A stretch of 14,653 bases of DNA from Pseudomonadota bacterium (GCA_023427085.1 JAEZBO010000069.1:1-14653); one strand, 5' to 3'; shown: positions 1-5,864, numbered from the stretch's first letter. Numbers and translations: made by a program. Notes: a model not told the origin generated them from the letters alone.

Positions 1-225
1 CGGGGGGGTTTTTTTGGGCGGCCCCGCAAGATCTTCGGCCAGCCCACCCCCGCCCCAGCAAAAGGCAAGAAGCACCCAGCCCCCAGCCGACCCACGCGCC
101 CAGACGCCGCAGGCCGGCGGCCGTGTAGCCAGCGGTCCCACGCTGAAACCCGGAACCACTAAAGCCCCTGAAGCCCAAGACCCGAAGCCCCCCCAGCATT
201 CAGCAGGCCAAAGGCACCGCCAAAA
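1..225. other. C-rich, T-poor non-coding tract at window edge
   Basis: No credible gene. The plus strand has 11 T in positions 21-225, and positions 36-123 contain none. The first bases are homopolymer runs (seven G, then seven T), which could be a low-quality contig end. A proline-rich 80-codon reading frame from a TTG at 14 runs through it and into the antisense of the next gene's 3' end, but it has no ribosome binding site and no recognisable domain. I saw no clear Rho-independent terminator for the gene ending at 226. Confidence 0.6.
75..101 (-). other. Potential G-quadruplex motif (minus strand)
   Basis: On the plus strand the C-runs are C3 (75-77), C5 (80-84), C3 (91-93) and C3 (99-101), separated by 2, 6 and 5 nt. 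On the minus strand this is the canonical G3+N1-7 pattern with four G-runs. A further cluster C3-A-C5-G-C4 lies at 43-56. The minus strand is the sense strand downstream of the gene ending at 226, so the motif would lie in that transcript's 3' region. Folding is not demonstrated. Confidence 0.45.
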
Positions 226-1026
226 CTACCAGGGAAAATCGATCAACTCGCCATAAAGCCGCCGCAAGGTCTGCTTCACCTCAGGCGACTGCTGGTAGAT
301 CTCGATGAACTTCAGCAGGCGCGGATCCTGTGCCCGCTCGGGCAGCGTCACCCATCGGATCGCATAACGCTGCTTGCTGTCCAGGTCGGTATTGTCGAAT
401 GCCAGCCCGTCCTTCTCGTCCAGCCCGCCATGCTTGGCGAAGGTCGTATAGGTCACCGACGCCGTCACGTCGTCGAAGGTCCGGGCCGCCTGCGCGCCCT
501 CGATCGGCACCAGCTTCACCTTGCGCGGATTGGCCACGATATCGGCCTGGGTCGCCTCGTGCGTCACGCCCGGCTTCAGTTCGATCAGCCCAATGGCCTG
601 CAGCAGCAGCAAGGCCCGGCCGGTATTGACCGGATCGGACGGGATGCCGATGGTCGCGCCTTGCGGGATCTCGTCGCCGCGTTTCAGCTTCTTCGAGAAC
701 AGTCCGATCGTCGTCGAATAACCGTAGGCGATCGCCTGCAGCGACGCACCGCGGTTCTGGTTGAATTGCAGCATGAACGGCTCGTGCTGGAAGAAATTGG
801 CGTCGACCGAACCGTCGGCCACGGCGATGTTGGGCAGCACCCAGTCGCTGAACTCCACCAGTTGCACCGTCAGGCCCTGCGCGGCGGCCTGCTTGATCGC
901 GATCTCGGTGGCCTCGTTGGCCACGCTGGGGATCACGCCGACTCGCAGGGGGCGCTCTTGCGCGTTGGCGCCGACAGCCAGTCCAAGCGCCAGCACGGCG
1001 GCCAGGTGGCGCAGAATTCGATTCAT
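226..1026 (-). CDS. MetQ/NlpA-family periplasmic substrate-binding protein
   Basis: This 266-residue protein belongs to the NlpA/MetQ family, the periplasmic receptors of D/L-methionine ABC importers. Family hallmarks are the early RVGVIPSVANE strand, FFQHEPFMLQFN near residue 85, and IGIPSDPVNTGRALLLLQ in the middle. The N-terminus has a classic signal peptide with a likely signal peptidase I cut after Ala-Asn-Ala22. There is no lipobox cysteine, whereas MetQ is usually a lipoprotein. The ATG at 1026 was chosen because AGGAAG lies just upstream and the signal peptide starts there; a longer frame to 1116 runs into the preceding gene. It starts 13 nt after the EAL gene, so it is probably the last gene of that operon. 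No metN or metI is visible, so the partner transporter and ligand are unknown. Confidence 0.88.
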   Translation of the reverse strand: MNRILRHLAAVLALGLAVGANAQERPLRVGVIPSVANEATEIAIKQAAAQGLTVQLVEFSDWVLPNIAVADGSVDANFFQHEPFMLQFNQNRGASLQAIAYGYSTTIGLFSKKLKRGDEIPQGATIGIPSDPVNTGRALLLLQAIGLIELKPGVTHEATQADIVANPRKVKLVPIEGAQAARTFDDVTASVTYTTFAKHGGLDEKDGLAFDNTDLDSKQRYAIRWVTLPERAQDPRLLKFIEIYQQSPEVKQTLRRLYGELIDFPW

Positions 1027-1039
1027 GGTCTTCCTTTGA

Positions 1040-2764
1040 TCAAAGCGGTGCGAGCACGTGCTCGAGCGATTCGGCCGCCAGCGGCCGCGCGAACCAGTAT
1101 CCCTGGATATCGTCACAGCCCAGCTGCTGCAGCGTATCGGCCTGCTCCTGCGTCTCGACGCCTTCGGCGGTCACGCGGATATCGAGCGCATGGGCCATCA
1201 CGGTGATCGCGCTGACGATGGCGGCGCGCTTGTCGTCCTGCAGCATCTCGACGATGAACGAACGGTCGATCTTCAGGCGGTCGGCCTGCAGCCGCGCCAG
1301 GTAGGACAGGCTCGAGTAGCCGGTGCCAAAATCGTCGATCGCCACGCTCACGCCCATCTCGCGCAGCGCCGACAAGGTCTGCATGGCGATCTGCGTATCG
1401 CCCAGCAGCACGCCCTCGGTCACCTCGATCTCGAGATAGCGCGGATCGAGTGCGTGCTCGCGCAGGCAGCGCTCGACCACCTGCACCAGGTCCTTGTTCT
1501 GGATCTGCAGCGGCGACACGTTGACCGACACCACCGGCGTGCGGCCCAGCCGCCGCAGCAGCAGGCTGGCCTGGCGGCAGGCGTGGTCCATCACCCAGCT
1601 GCCGAGCTCGACGATCAGGCCGCAGCTTTCGGCCACCGGGATGAATTCGGCCGGGCTGATGGGGCCGCGCACCGGGTGCTGCCAGCGCAGCAGCGCCTCC
1701 ATCAGGCGGATCTCGCCGGACGCCAGGTTCAGCTGGGGCTGGTAGACCAGCCTGAACTCGCGCCGCTCGAGCGCGGCGCGCAGCATGTCCTCGAGCTCGA
1801 GCCGGCTGAGCGCGCGGGATTGCATGCCGCGTTCGAACCAGCGCATCTGTTCGCCGCCCTGCTCGCGCGCGGCGGCCAGCGCCAGGCCGGCGCGCAGCAT
1901 CATCACGGCCGGCTCGGCGCTGCCCTCGCCGCGGCACAGGCCGGCGCTGGCGGTCAGCCTGAGCGCCTTGCCCAGGCTGGATATCGGTTGCGACAGCCGC
2001 TTGAGCCATTGCGCCACGCGTTGCTCGAAGGCCTCGGGCGGCTCTTCGCTGATGACGACGAACTGGATGCCGTTGACGCAGGCCAGGCTGTCGCCCGGGC
2101 GCATCACCGCGCGCAGGCGGTCGGCCAGGATCACCAGCGCCGGGCCGAGCGCCTCGGCGCCCAGCGAGTTGCGCACGCGCTCGAGGTTGTCGGCCTCGAT
2201 CACCGCCATCGCGAAGCGCTGGCCGGATTCGCGGCTGCGCTGGATCTTGAGCGCCAGCCGTTCGTCGACCCAGGTCTGGTTGGGCAGGCGGGTGCGCGCG
2301 TCATGATGGGCCAGATACCAGATGCGGGCGCGCTCTTGCTGCGACACCGCCGAGTGCGGCATCACGGTGCCCAGCAGGCCGCTGGGCACGCCTTGCGCGT
2401 CGCGCACCAGCCTGACGTCGAGCAAGACCGCGAGCCGGCCGCCGTCGCGCCGGCGATAGCTGAAGTATTCGTGCAGGCGCGCCGGCCCGTGCGGCGTGTG
2501 CAGCGCGTCGAACTGGCTGCGGCGCAGCCGCAGTTCGCTTTCGTCGAGCACGTCCAGGTAGCTGAGCCGGCCGACCAGCATGCTGGCCCGGTAGCCCGTC
2601 AGCGCTTCGAAGGCGGCATTGACGTGCGTGAACAGGCCTTTGACGTTGCAGATGAACGACGCATACGGCGCGCGCTGCCACGCGTCGGCCGGGCCGGGCG
2701 CGACCGGCACCGGAAGATCGTCTAGGGGGCCGCGATGGGCAGTGTAGGACTCTGGCAATATCAC
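1040..2764 (-). CDS. PAS / degenerate GGDEF / EAL c-di-GMP phosphodiesterase
   Basis: This 574-residue, apparently cytoplasmic protein carries a PAS sensor domain (about 33-145), a GGDEF-fold domain (about 150-312) and an EAL domain (about 322-570). The EAL domain keeps the expected catalytic and metal residues: E356-A-L, N415, E447/E450, D477-D478-F-G-T-G, K498, E534 in A-E-G-V-E-T and Q554. It should therefore hydrolyse c-di-GMP to pGpG. The GGDEF signature reads N-G-I-Q-F (231-235) and no RxxD I-site precedes it, so cyclase activity is very unlikely and a regulatory nucleotide-binding role is more probable. I see no membrane segments. The start is a GTG at 2764 with AAGG about 8 nt upstream; the next Met, residue 62, would cut the PAS domain. 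It begins 15 nt after the DUF455 gene, which suggests translational coupling. Confidence 0.92.
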   Translation of the reverse strand: MILPESYTAHRGPLDDLPVPVAPGPADAWQRAPYASFICNVKGLFTHVNAAFEALTGYRASMLVGRLSYLDVLDESELRLRRSQFDALHTPHGPARLHEYFSYRRRDGGRLAVLLDVRLVRDAQGVPSGLLGTVMPHSAVSQQERARIWYLAHHDARTRLPNQTWVDERLALKIQRSRESGQRFAMAVIEADNLERVRNSLGAEALGPALVILADRLRAVMRPGDSLACVNGIQFVVISEEPPEAFEQRVAQWLKRLSQPISSLGKALRLTASAGLCRGEGSAEPAVMMLRAGLALAAAREQGGEQMRWFERGMQSRALSRLELEDMLRAALERREFRLVYQPQLNLASGEIRLMEALLRWQHPVRGPISPAEFIPVAESCGLIVELGSWVMDHACRQASLLLRRLGRTPVVSVNVSPLQIQNKDLVQVVERCLREHALDPRYLEIEVTEGVLLGDTQIAMQTLSALREMGVSVAIDDFGTGYSSLSYLARLQADRLKIDRSFIVEMLQDDKRAAIVSAITVMAHALDIRVTAEGVETQEQADTLQQLGCDDIQGYWFARPLAAESLEHVLAPL

Positions 2765-2779
2765 GACGGCAGCCTTGAA

Positions 2780-3628
2780 TCACGCAACGATAGACTGGCT
2801 GGAGCCGGCCAGCAAGACTTGCAGCTCGTCCTCGGTGAAACCGGCGGCGCGGCGGGCCGGCAGATTGAACGGCCCCCGCAGCCGCGGCGCCTCATGCTGC
2901 GCCGCCACACGCGCATAGGCGGCGATCGGTTCGTCGTGGCGTTCGCGGCACAATTGGCGGAACCAGTGGTTGCCGACCGCGACGTGGCCGATCTCGTCAC
3001 GCAGGATGATGTCCAGGATCGCCGCGCCGGCCGGGTCGCCGGCCAGCAACAGCTTGTCCTTGATCAGCGGCGAGGCATCCAGGCCGCGCGCCTCCAGCGT
3101 GCGCGGCACCAGCGCCAGCCGGGCCAGCAGGTCGTCGCGGGTCTTCTCGGCCATGTCCCACAGGCCGTCGTGCGCCGGGAAATCACCGTAGGCGCTGCCC
3201 AGGCCGGCCAGGTGCGCGCTCAGCAGCTGGAAGTGCATGGCCTCTTCGGCCGCCACGGTGGCCCACTGCCGGTAGAAGGCCGGCGGCATGCCCGGGTAGC
3301 GCCACATGATGTCCAGCGCCAGGTTGATGGCGTTGAATTCGATGTGGGCCAGCGCGTGGAACAGGGCGGCGCGGCCTTGCGTGCTGCCCAGCGCCCGCTG
3401 GCGCACCTTGCCCGGCGCCACGAGCGCGGGCCGCGCCGGCCGGCCCGGCAGGTCCGCCGGCGGTATCAGCACGGCGTGCGGGTCGACCTCGCGCAGGTCG
3501 GCCAGCGCCTGCACCGCGGCCACCTTGGCCAGCGGCTCGGCCACGCAGAGCGCCAGCAACGCCGCCGCGCGCAGTTCGCGCTCGGGCGGACAGGACGCAC
3601 TGTCGACGACGGCCGTCATCGGACTCAT
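2780..3628 (-). CDS. DUF455 ferritin-like protein (COG2833)
   Basis: This is a 282-residue protein of the uncharacterised DUF455/COG2833 family, which adopts a ferritin-like helical bundle. Putative di-metal ligands are visible in sequential helices: H95-I-E97, E129-x-x-H132, E179 in LEARGLD and E212-x-x-H215. This is the E...ExxH...E...ExxH spacing of di-iron or di-manganese carboxylate proteins. No signal peptide or membrane segment is seen. The ATG at 3628 is preceded by GGGAG at a 6-nt spacing and overlaps the stop of the GDT1 gene (ATGA), so the longer upstream frame is rejected. The function is unknown. Its position behind a manganese riboswitch and an Mn exporter suggests a metal-loaded enzyme or a metal-handling role; that is inference. 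Confidence 0.88.
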   Translation of the reverse strand: MSPMTAVVDSASCPPERELRAAALLALCVAEPLAKVAAVQALADLREVDPHAVLIPPADLPGRPARPALVAPGKVRQRALGSTQGRAALFHALAHIEFNAINLALDIMWRYPGMPPAFYRQWATVAAEEAMHFQLLSAHLAGLGSAYGDFPAHDGLWDMAEKTRDDLLARLALVPRTLEARGLDASPLIKDKLLLAGDPAGAAILDIILRDEIGHVAVGNHWFRQLCRERHDEPIAAYARVAAQHEAPRLRGPFNLPARRAAGFTEDELQVLLAGSSQSIVA

Positions 3629-4197
3629 AGCAGACTCCCGACGTCGAACAGCGCCAGCAGCCCAAGCACCAGGAAGATCGCCGCGGCGACCGCGTGGATC
3701 GCGCGGATCGGAATCTTGCGGGTGACCCGTTCGCCCAGCAGCACGGCCGGCACGTTGGCCAGCATCATGCCCAGCGTGGTGCCCAGCACCACGGCCACGA
3801 AGGCCGAGTATTGCGCCGCCAGCGCCACGGTCGCGACCTGGGTCTTGTCGCCCATCTCGGCCAGGAAGAACGCCAGCACCGTGGTGCCGAACACGCCCAG
3901 CAAGGGGCTGCCGCGGCCCTCGCGCTCGTCGAGCTTGTCGGGGATCAGCGTCCAGATCGCCATCGCGATGAAGGACAGGCCGAGCACCCAGCGCATCACG
4001 TCGTGGCCGAACTGCTGGGTGACCCAGGCGCCGAGGGCGCCGGCGAAGGCGTGATTGACGAGGGTGGCGACGAAGATGCCCAGGATGATCGGCAGCGGGC
4101 GGCGAAAGCGCGCCGCCAGCATCAGCGACAGCAGCTGGGTCTTGTCGCCCATTTCGGCCAGGGCGACGACCCCGGTCGAGACTAGGAAAGCTTCCAA
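3625..4197 (-). CDS. UPF0016/TMEM165-GDT1 family manganese exporter
   Basis: This is a 190-residue polytopic membrane protein of the UPF0016 (TMEM165/GDT1) family. It carries two copies of the signature E-x-G-D-K-T, at 15-20 and 114-119, each in the first helix of one half of the pseudo-symmetric protein, with about six membrane segments. Bacterial members such as Vibrio MneA export Mn2+. The start was placed at a TTG (4195-4197) giving MEAFLVST, with GGAG 9 nt upstream (4207-4210). This gives the usual family length; an earlier TTG at 4251 would add 18 charged residues and overlap the riboswitch expression platform. A yybP-ykoY manganese riboswitch lies directly upstream, which independently supports the Mn assignment. 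It overlaps the DUF455 gene by 4 nt. Confidence 0.92.
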   Translation of the reverse strand: MEAFLVSTGVVALAEMGDKTQLLSLMLAARFRRPLPIILGIFVATLVNHAFAGALGAWVTQQFGHDVMRWVLGLSFIAMAIWTLIPDKLDEREGRGSPLLGVFGTTVLAFFLAEMGDKTQVATVALAAQYSAFVAVVLGTTLGMMLANVPAVLLGERVTRKIPIRAIHAVAAAIFLVLGLLALFDVGSLL

Positions 4198-4264
4198 GGG
4201 AAAGGACTCCGGCCGGATGGACGCAACACGACCACGTCGCCCTCCGGCCAACTGGAGGCAACGC
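4198..4264 (-). promoter_or_regulatory. Probable expression platform of the Mn riboswitch
   Basis: In mRNA sense, CCTCC (4254-4258) can pair with GGAGG (4241-4245). The 3' arm GGCCGGA can instead pair with TCCGGCC (about 4212-4218), which lies against the ribosome binding site GGAG (4207-4210) of the TTG-start exporter gene. The two pairings exclude each other, which suits a translational on/off switch. There is no T-run, so termination control looks unlikely. This is read by eye and was not folded. Confidence 0.5.
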
Positions 4265-4366
4265 GGTCGATGGTCTCGCCAAGCACGGGTACCACCTGCG
4301 CCATGTCCGCCAGGACAAGTGTGTTGACGCAGGTCCCTCTATGGAAGGAGGCTACTCCCCAAGGAC
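4265..4366 (-). promoter_or_regulatory. yybP-ykoY manganese riboswitch aptamer
   Basis: In the minus-strand RNA the conserved L1 element GGGGAGTAGC is at 4351-4360. It is followed by GTCAAC, the conserved TGGCGGACATGGC junction (about 4300-4312) and the L3 element GGCGAGACC (about 4272-4280). The order, spacing and roughly 100-nt length match the yybP-ykoY family, which binds Mn2+ between the L1 and L3 loops and raises expression of Mn exporters. It sits directly in front of the UPF0016 gene. The exact P1 ends are approximate. Confidence 0.93.
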
Positions 4367-4372
4367 GGCGCC

Positions 4373-4378
4373 ATTGTA
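4373..4378 (-). promoter_or_regulatory. -10 element of riboswitch operon promoter
   Basis: TACAAT on the minus strand lies about 7 nt before the expected 5' end of the aptamer (near 4366), the right distance for a start site. No good -35 hexamer is found at 17 nt, so an activator or another sigma contact may be involved. Confidence 0.5.
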
Positions 4379-4412
4379 GCCCACCGTCCTGCCGGTTTCG
4401 GCGGCGCACTCA

Positions 4413-4470
4413 AGCGATCCCGAGCGATCCGAGCGCACCCCAGCGCCTGATCCCCCAGCGCCTGATCCCC
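4413..4470. repeat. AGCG-based short direct repeats upstream of riboswitch promoter
   Basis: The octamer AGCGATCC occurs at 4413-4420 and 4423-4430. A perfect 15-nt tandem duplication CAGCGCCTGATCCCC follows at 4441-4455 and 4456-4470. AGCG cores start at 4413, 4423, 4432, 4442 and 4457, so the first four are spaced about one helical turn apart. They lie about 35-95 nt upstream of the -10 element at 4373-4378. Confidence 0.7.
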
Positions 4471-4546
4471 CCGCGTCCGCCACGGCCGTCAGCCCCCCAT
4501 TGACGCGGCCTCGCGACACCGCCGCGCTACAGGTGTTACGCCGCCA

Positions 4547-4563
4547 GATCAAGTGGGATCAAG
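4547..4563. repeat. GATCAAG direct repeat, 10-nt period
   Basis: GATCAAG occurs at 4547-4553 and 4557-4563, separated by TGG, in a locally AT-richer stretch that also contains the palindrome TTCGAA. One-turn spacing is compatible with an operator, but two copies of a 7-mer may be chance. Confidence 0.3.
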
Positions 4564-4787
4564 CATTATTCGAATGTAACGCCTGCCCGGGCCTTCCGGC
4601 GCCCCGCCATGCGCTGGCGCCGATGCCGCCGCGAGCGGGCGCGGCAATGGCCCTGCCCGCCCCGTTTCCACTGTGGCCGCGCTGCCCGGCGGCGCCGCGC
4701 GGCACCCCTGCGGCGGCCCTCGCGGCAAGCGCGCGGCACGCCACGCACGATGCGGCCGATGGTCTTACATTTGCCCACAACAGCGTT

Positions 4788-4816
4788 TTGACGGTCCCAG
4801 TACGCAGCATTAATGT
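4788..4816 (+). promoter_or_regulatory. Possible sigma70-type promoter for the csbD cassette
   Basis: TTGACG (4788-4793) is followed by 17 nt and TAATGT (4811-4816). The -35 matches five of six consensus positions and the -10 three of six. Transcription would start near 4823, about 70 nt before the csbD ATG. The weak -10 leaves room for another sigma factor or an activator. Confidence 0.4.
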
Positions 4817-4891
4817 GTCCCTCATGCCAAAGCCAGACGCCGCCAGCACAGGGCTGCGGCAAGGCAAATGACCAACAACGTGAGGTGCATC

Positions 4892-5098
4892 ATGGCAATC
4901 AACCAAGACATCGTGGCGGGCAAGTGGAAGCAGTTGGCCGGCAAGGCCAAGATCGCCTGGGGCAACCTGACCGACGACGACCTGGCCAAGATCGACGGCA
5001 ATGCCGAGCGGCTCGCCGGCGTCATCCAGGAACGCTACGGCAAGACTCGTGAAGAGGCCGAGCGCGAAGTCAACGATTTCTTTGATCGCAACCGCTAA
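4892..5098 (+). CDS. CsbD-family stress-response protein
   Basis: This is a 68-residue, charged, helical protein of the CsbD-like (YjbJ) family: small soluble proteins induced under general stress, with no known biochemical activity. It has the family core IVAGKWKQLAGKAKIAWGN near the N-terminus, followed by an acidic DDDLAKIDG segment and a C-terminal REEAEREVNDFF helix. The ATG at 4892 was chosen for the GAGG 6 nt upstream and the family's usual length; a frame opening at 4868 merely adds eight residues. It is first in a plus-strand cassette with a DUF1328 and a BON gene, which supports an envelope or osmotic stress role. Confidence 0.93.
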   Translation: MAINQDIVAGKWKQLAGKAKIAWGNLTDDDLAKIDGNAERLAGVIQERYGKTREEAEREVNDFFDRNR

Positions 5099-5141
5099 GC
5101 AGCGGCCGCGACTACCGGATTATTAAAGAGGGAGAAGCATC

Positions 5142-5306
5142 ATGCTGCATTACGCCGTCGTCTTTTTTGTCATCGCTCTGATCGCCGCAGTGCTCGGCTT
5201 TGGTGGCATCGCCGCCGGCGCCGCTGGCATCGCCAAGATCCTGTTCTTCATCTTCCTGGTGCTGGCAGTGCTGTCGCTGCTCAGCGGCGCCCTGCGCAGG
5301 AAGTAA
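5142..5306 (+). CDS. DUF1328 (YtjA-type) small membrane protein
   Basis: This is a 54-residue inner-membrane protein of the DUF1328/YtjA family. It has two hydrophobic helices (about 4-20 and 32-48) joined by the glycine/alanine-rich turn GFGGIAAGAAGIAK, and a basic C-terminus LRRK that should stay in the cytoplasm. The ATG at 5142 follows GAGGGAG at good spacing, 43 nt after the csbD stop. The family is often found beside csbD and other stress genes; its function is unknown. Confidence 0.93.
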   Translation: MLHYAVVFFVIALIAAVLGFGGIAAGAAGIAKILFFIFLVLAVLSLLSGALRRK

Positions 5307-5310
5307 ATAC

Positions 5311-5330
5311 CGGGGCCGGCGACGGCCCCG
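5311..5330 (+). terminator. GC hairpin without T-run between DUF1328 and BON genes
   Basis: CGGGGCC, a 6-nt loop and GGCCCCG form a perfect 7-bp stem 4 nt after the DUF1328 stop. No T-run follows, so it is more likely an mRNA-stabilising or partial attenuating hairpin than a full terminator. Confidence 0.4.
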
Positions 5331-5415
5331 TCTCGACCAGACCAGGCGCGGCCCCGATGGGTCGCTGCCTGCAGGAATACCTCGACGCCACGGCGTCAAC
5401 CCGAAGGAGAAGCAC

Positions 5416-5745
5416 ATGTCCGCACGCAAATACCTCGCCGCCATCGCCCTGGGCACCGCCACCGTTCTGACCGCGCCCATGGCCATGGCCAACAATCATG
5501 GCGACAACAAGAAGCAATCGGCGGGTGAATACGTGGATGACGCCGTCGTCACCACCAAGATCCGTGCCGCCATCGTCGCTGAAAAGAACCTCAGCAACTT
5601 CGACATCGGCGTGGAAACGATCGACGGCGTGACGACGCTGACCGGCGCCGTCGACACCGACGAGCAGAAGCAGGCCGCCGAGCGCGTCACCAAGGAAGTC
5701 GAAGGCGTGCGCCGCGTGAACAACGACCTCAAGGTCAAGAGCTGA
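5416..5745 (+). CDS. Secreted BON-domain protein (OsmY-like)
   Basis: This 109-residue protein has a signal peptide (about 1-25, likely cut after Ala-Met-Ala25) and one BON domain (about 40-108). The domain shows the usual DDAVVTTKIRAAI helix, the DGVTTLTGAVD strand turn with its conserved glycines, and the closing V-E-G-V-R-R-V-N-N-D-L motif. BON domains bind membranes or phospholipids, and OsmY-type proteins act in the periplasm under osmotic and envelope stress. The ATG at 5416 is preceded by AAGGAG at a 7-nt spacing. It is the last gene of the csbD-DUF1328-BON cassette, 109 nt after DUF1328, and may also have its own promoter. Confidence 0.93.
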   Translation: MSARKYLAAIALGTATVLTAPMAMANNHGDNKKQSAGEYVDDAVVTTKIRAAIVAEKNLSNFDIGVETIDGVTTLTGAVDTDEQKQAAERVTKEVEGVRRVNNDLKVKS

Positions 5746-5758
5746 GCGTAGCTTAGAC

Positions 5759-5818
5759 GGAGCATCGGGGACGTTCCACGCGATCGAACCCCCGCCGTGC
5801 CTTGTTATCCGGTGCTCC
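5759..5818 (+). other. Structured 3' UTR element of the BON gene
   Basis: GGAGCATCGG (5759-5768) can pair with CCGGTGCTCC (5809-5818) over ten positions with a single G-U wobble. Inside, GGGG (5767-5770) and GTTC (5773-5776) can pair with GAAC (5786-5789) and CCCC (5790-5793). It lies directly before the terminator. It resembles a tRNA acceptor and T arm only superficially, being too short and lacking other arms. Confidence 0.5.
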
Positions 5819-5820
5819 TG

Positions 5821-5864
5821 AAAGTCAAAAGGCACTGCCCGCGGGCAGTGCCTTTTGACTTTTT
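5821..5864. terminator. Bidirectional Rho-independent terminator (42-nt perfect palindrome)
   Basis: Positions 5821-5841 and 5842-5862 are exact reverse complements, with a GC-rich core around CTGCCCGCGGGCAG and flanking AAAA/TTTT. A T-run (5860-5864) follows on the plus strand, and the A-rich left arm gives T-rich sequence on the minus strand. It lies between convergent operons: BON ends at 5745 and the PhzF gene at 5918. Confidence 0.93.

Larger units (their letters stand above)
4381..4891. other. Intergenic region without a convincing gene
   Basis: About 500 nt separate the minus-strand riboswitch operon from the plus-strand csbD gene. Several open frames exist on both strands, for example 4500-4871 plus and 4566-4862 minus. 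They are Arg/Ala/Pro-rich, lack ribosome binding sites and resemble no family I know. The region contains the short direct repeats at 4413-4470 and 4547-4563, very GC-rich sequence at 4590-4750 and a possible promoter at 4788-4816. I see no further structure. Confidence 0.6.

Noticed and set aside
14..256. Proline-rich 80-codon frame at the left edge
   Set aside because: It has a TTG start with no ribosome binding site, low-complexity composition and antisense overlap with the MetQ-like gene.
4182..4304. Possible 40-codon leader ORF starting at the ATG inside the riboswitch (MAQVVPVLG...) and ending 16 nt into the exporter gene
   Set aside because: The ATG lies in the conserved GGACATGGC junction of the aptamer, so it is explained by RNA structure. 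No ribosome binding site precedes it.
4500..4871. Open frame of 123 codons before csbD
   Set aside because: It has Ala/Pro/Arg-rich composition, no ribosome binding site and no family resemblance, and the likely csbD promoter lies inside it.
5759..5818. tRNA-like look (GGAGCAT...GTGCTCC with GTTC/GAAC)
   Set aside because: It is only about 60 nt long, with no D or anticodon arm and no CCA-compatible layout. Treated as a 3' UTR fold.
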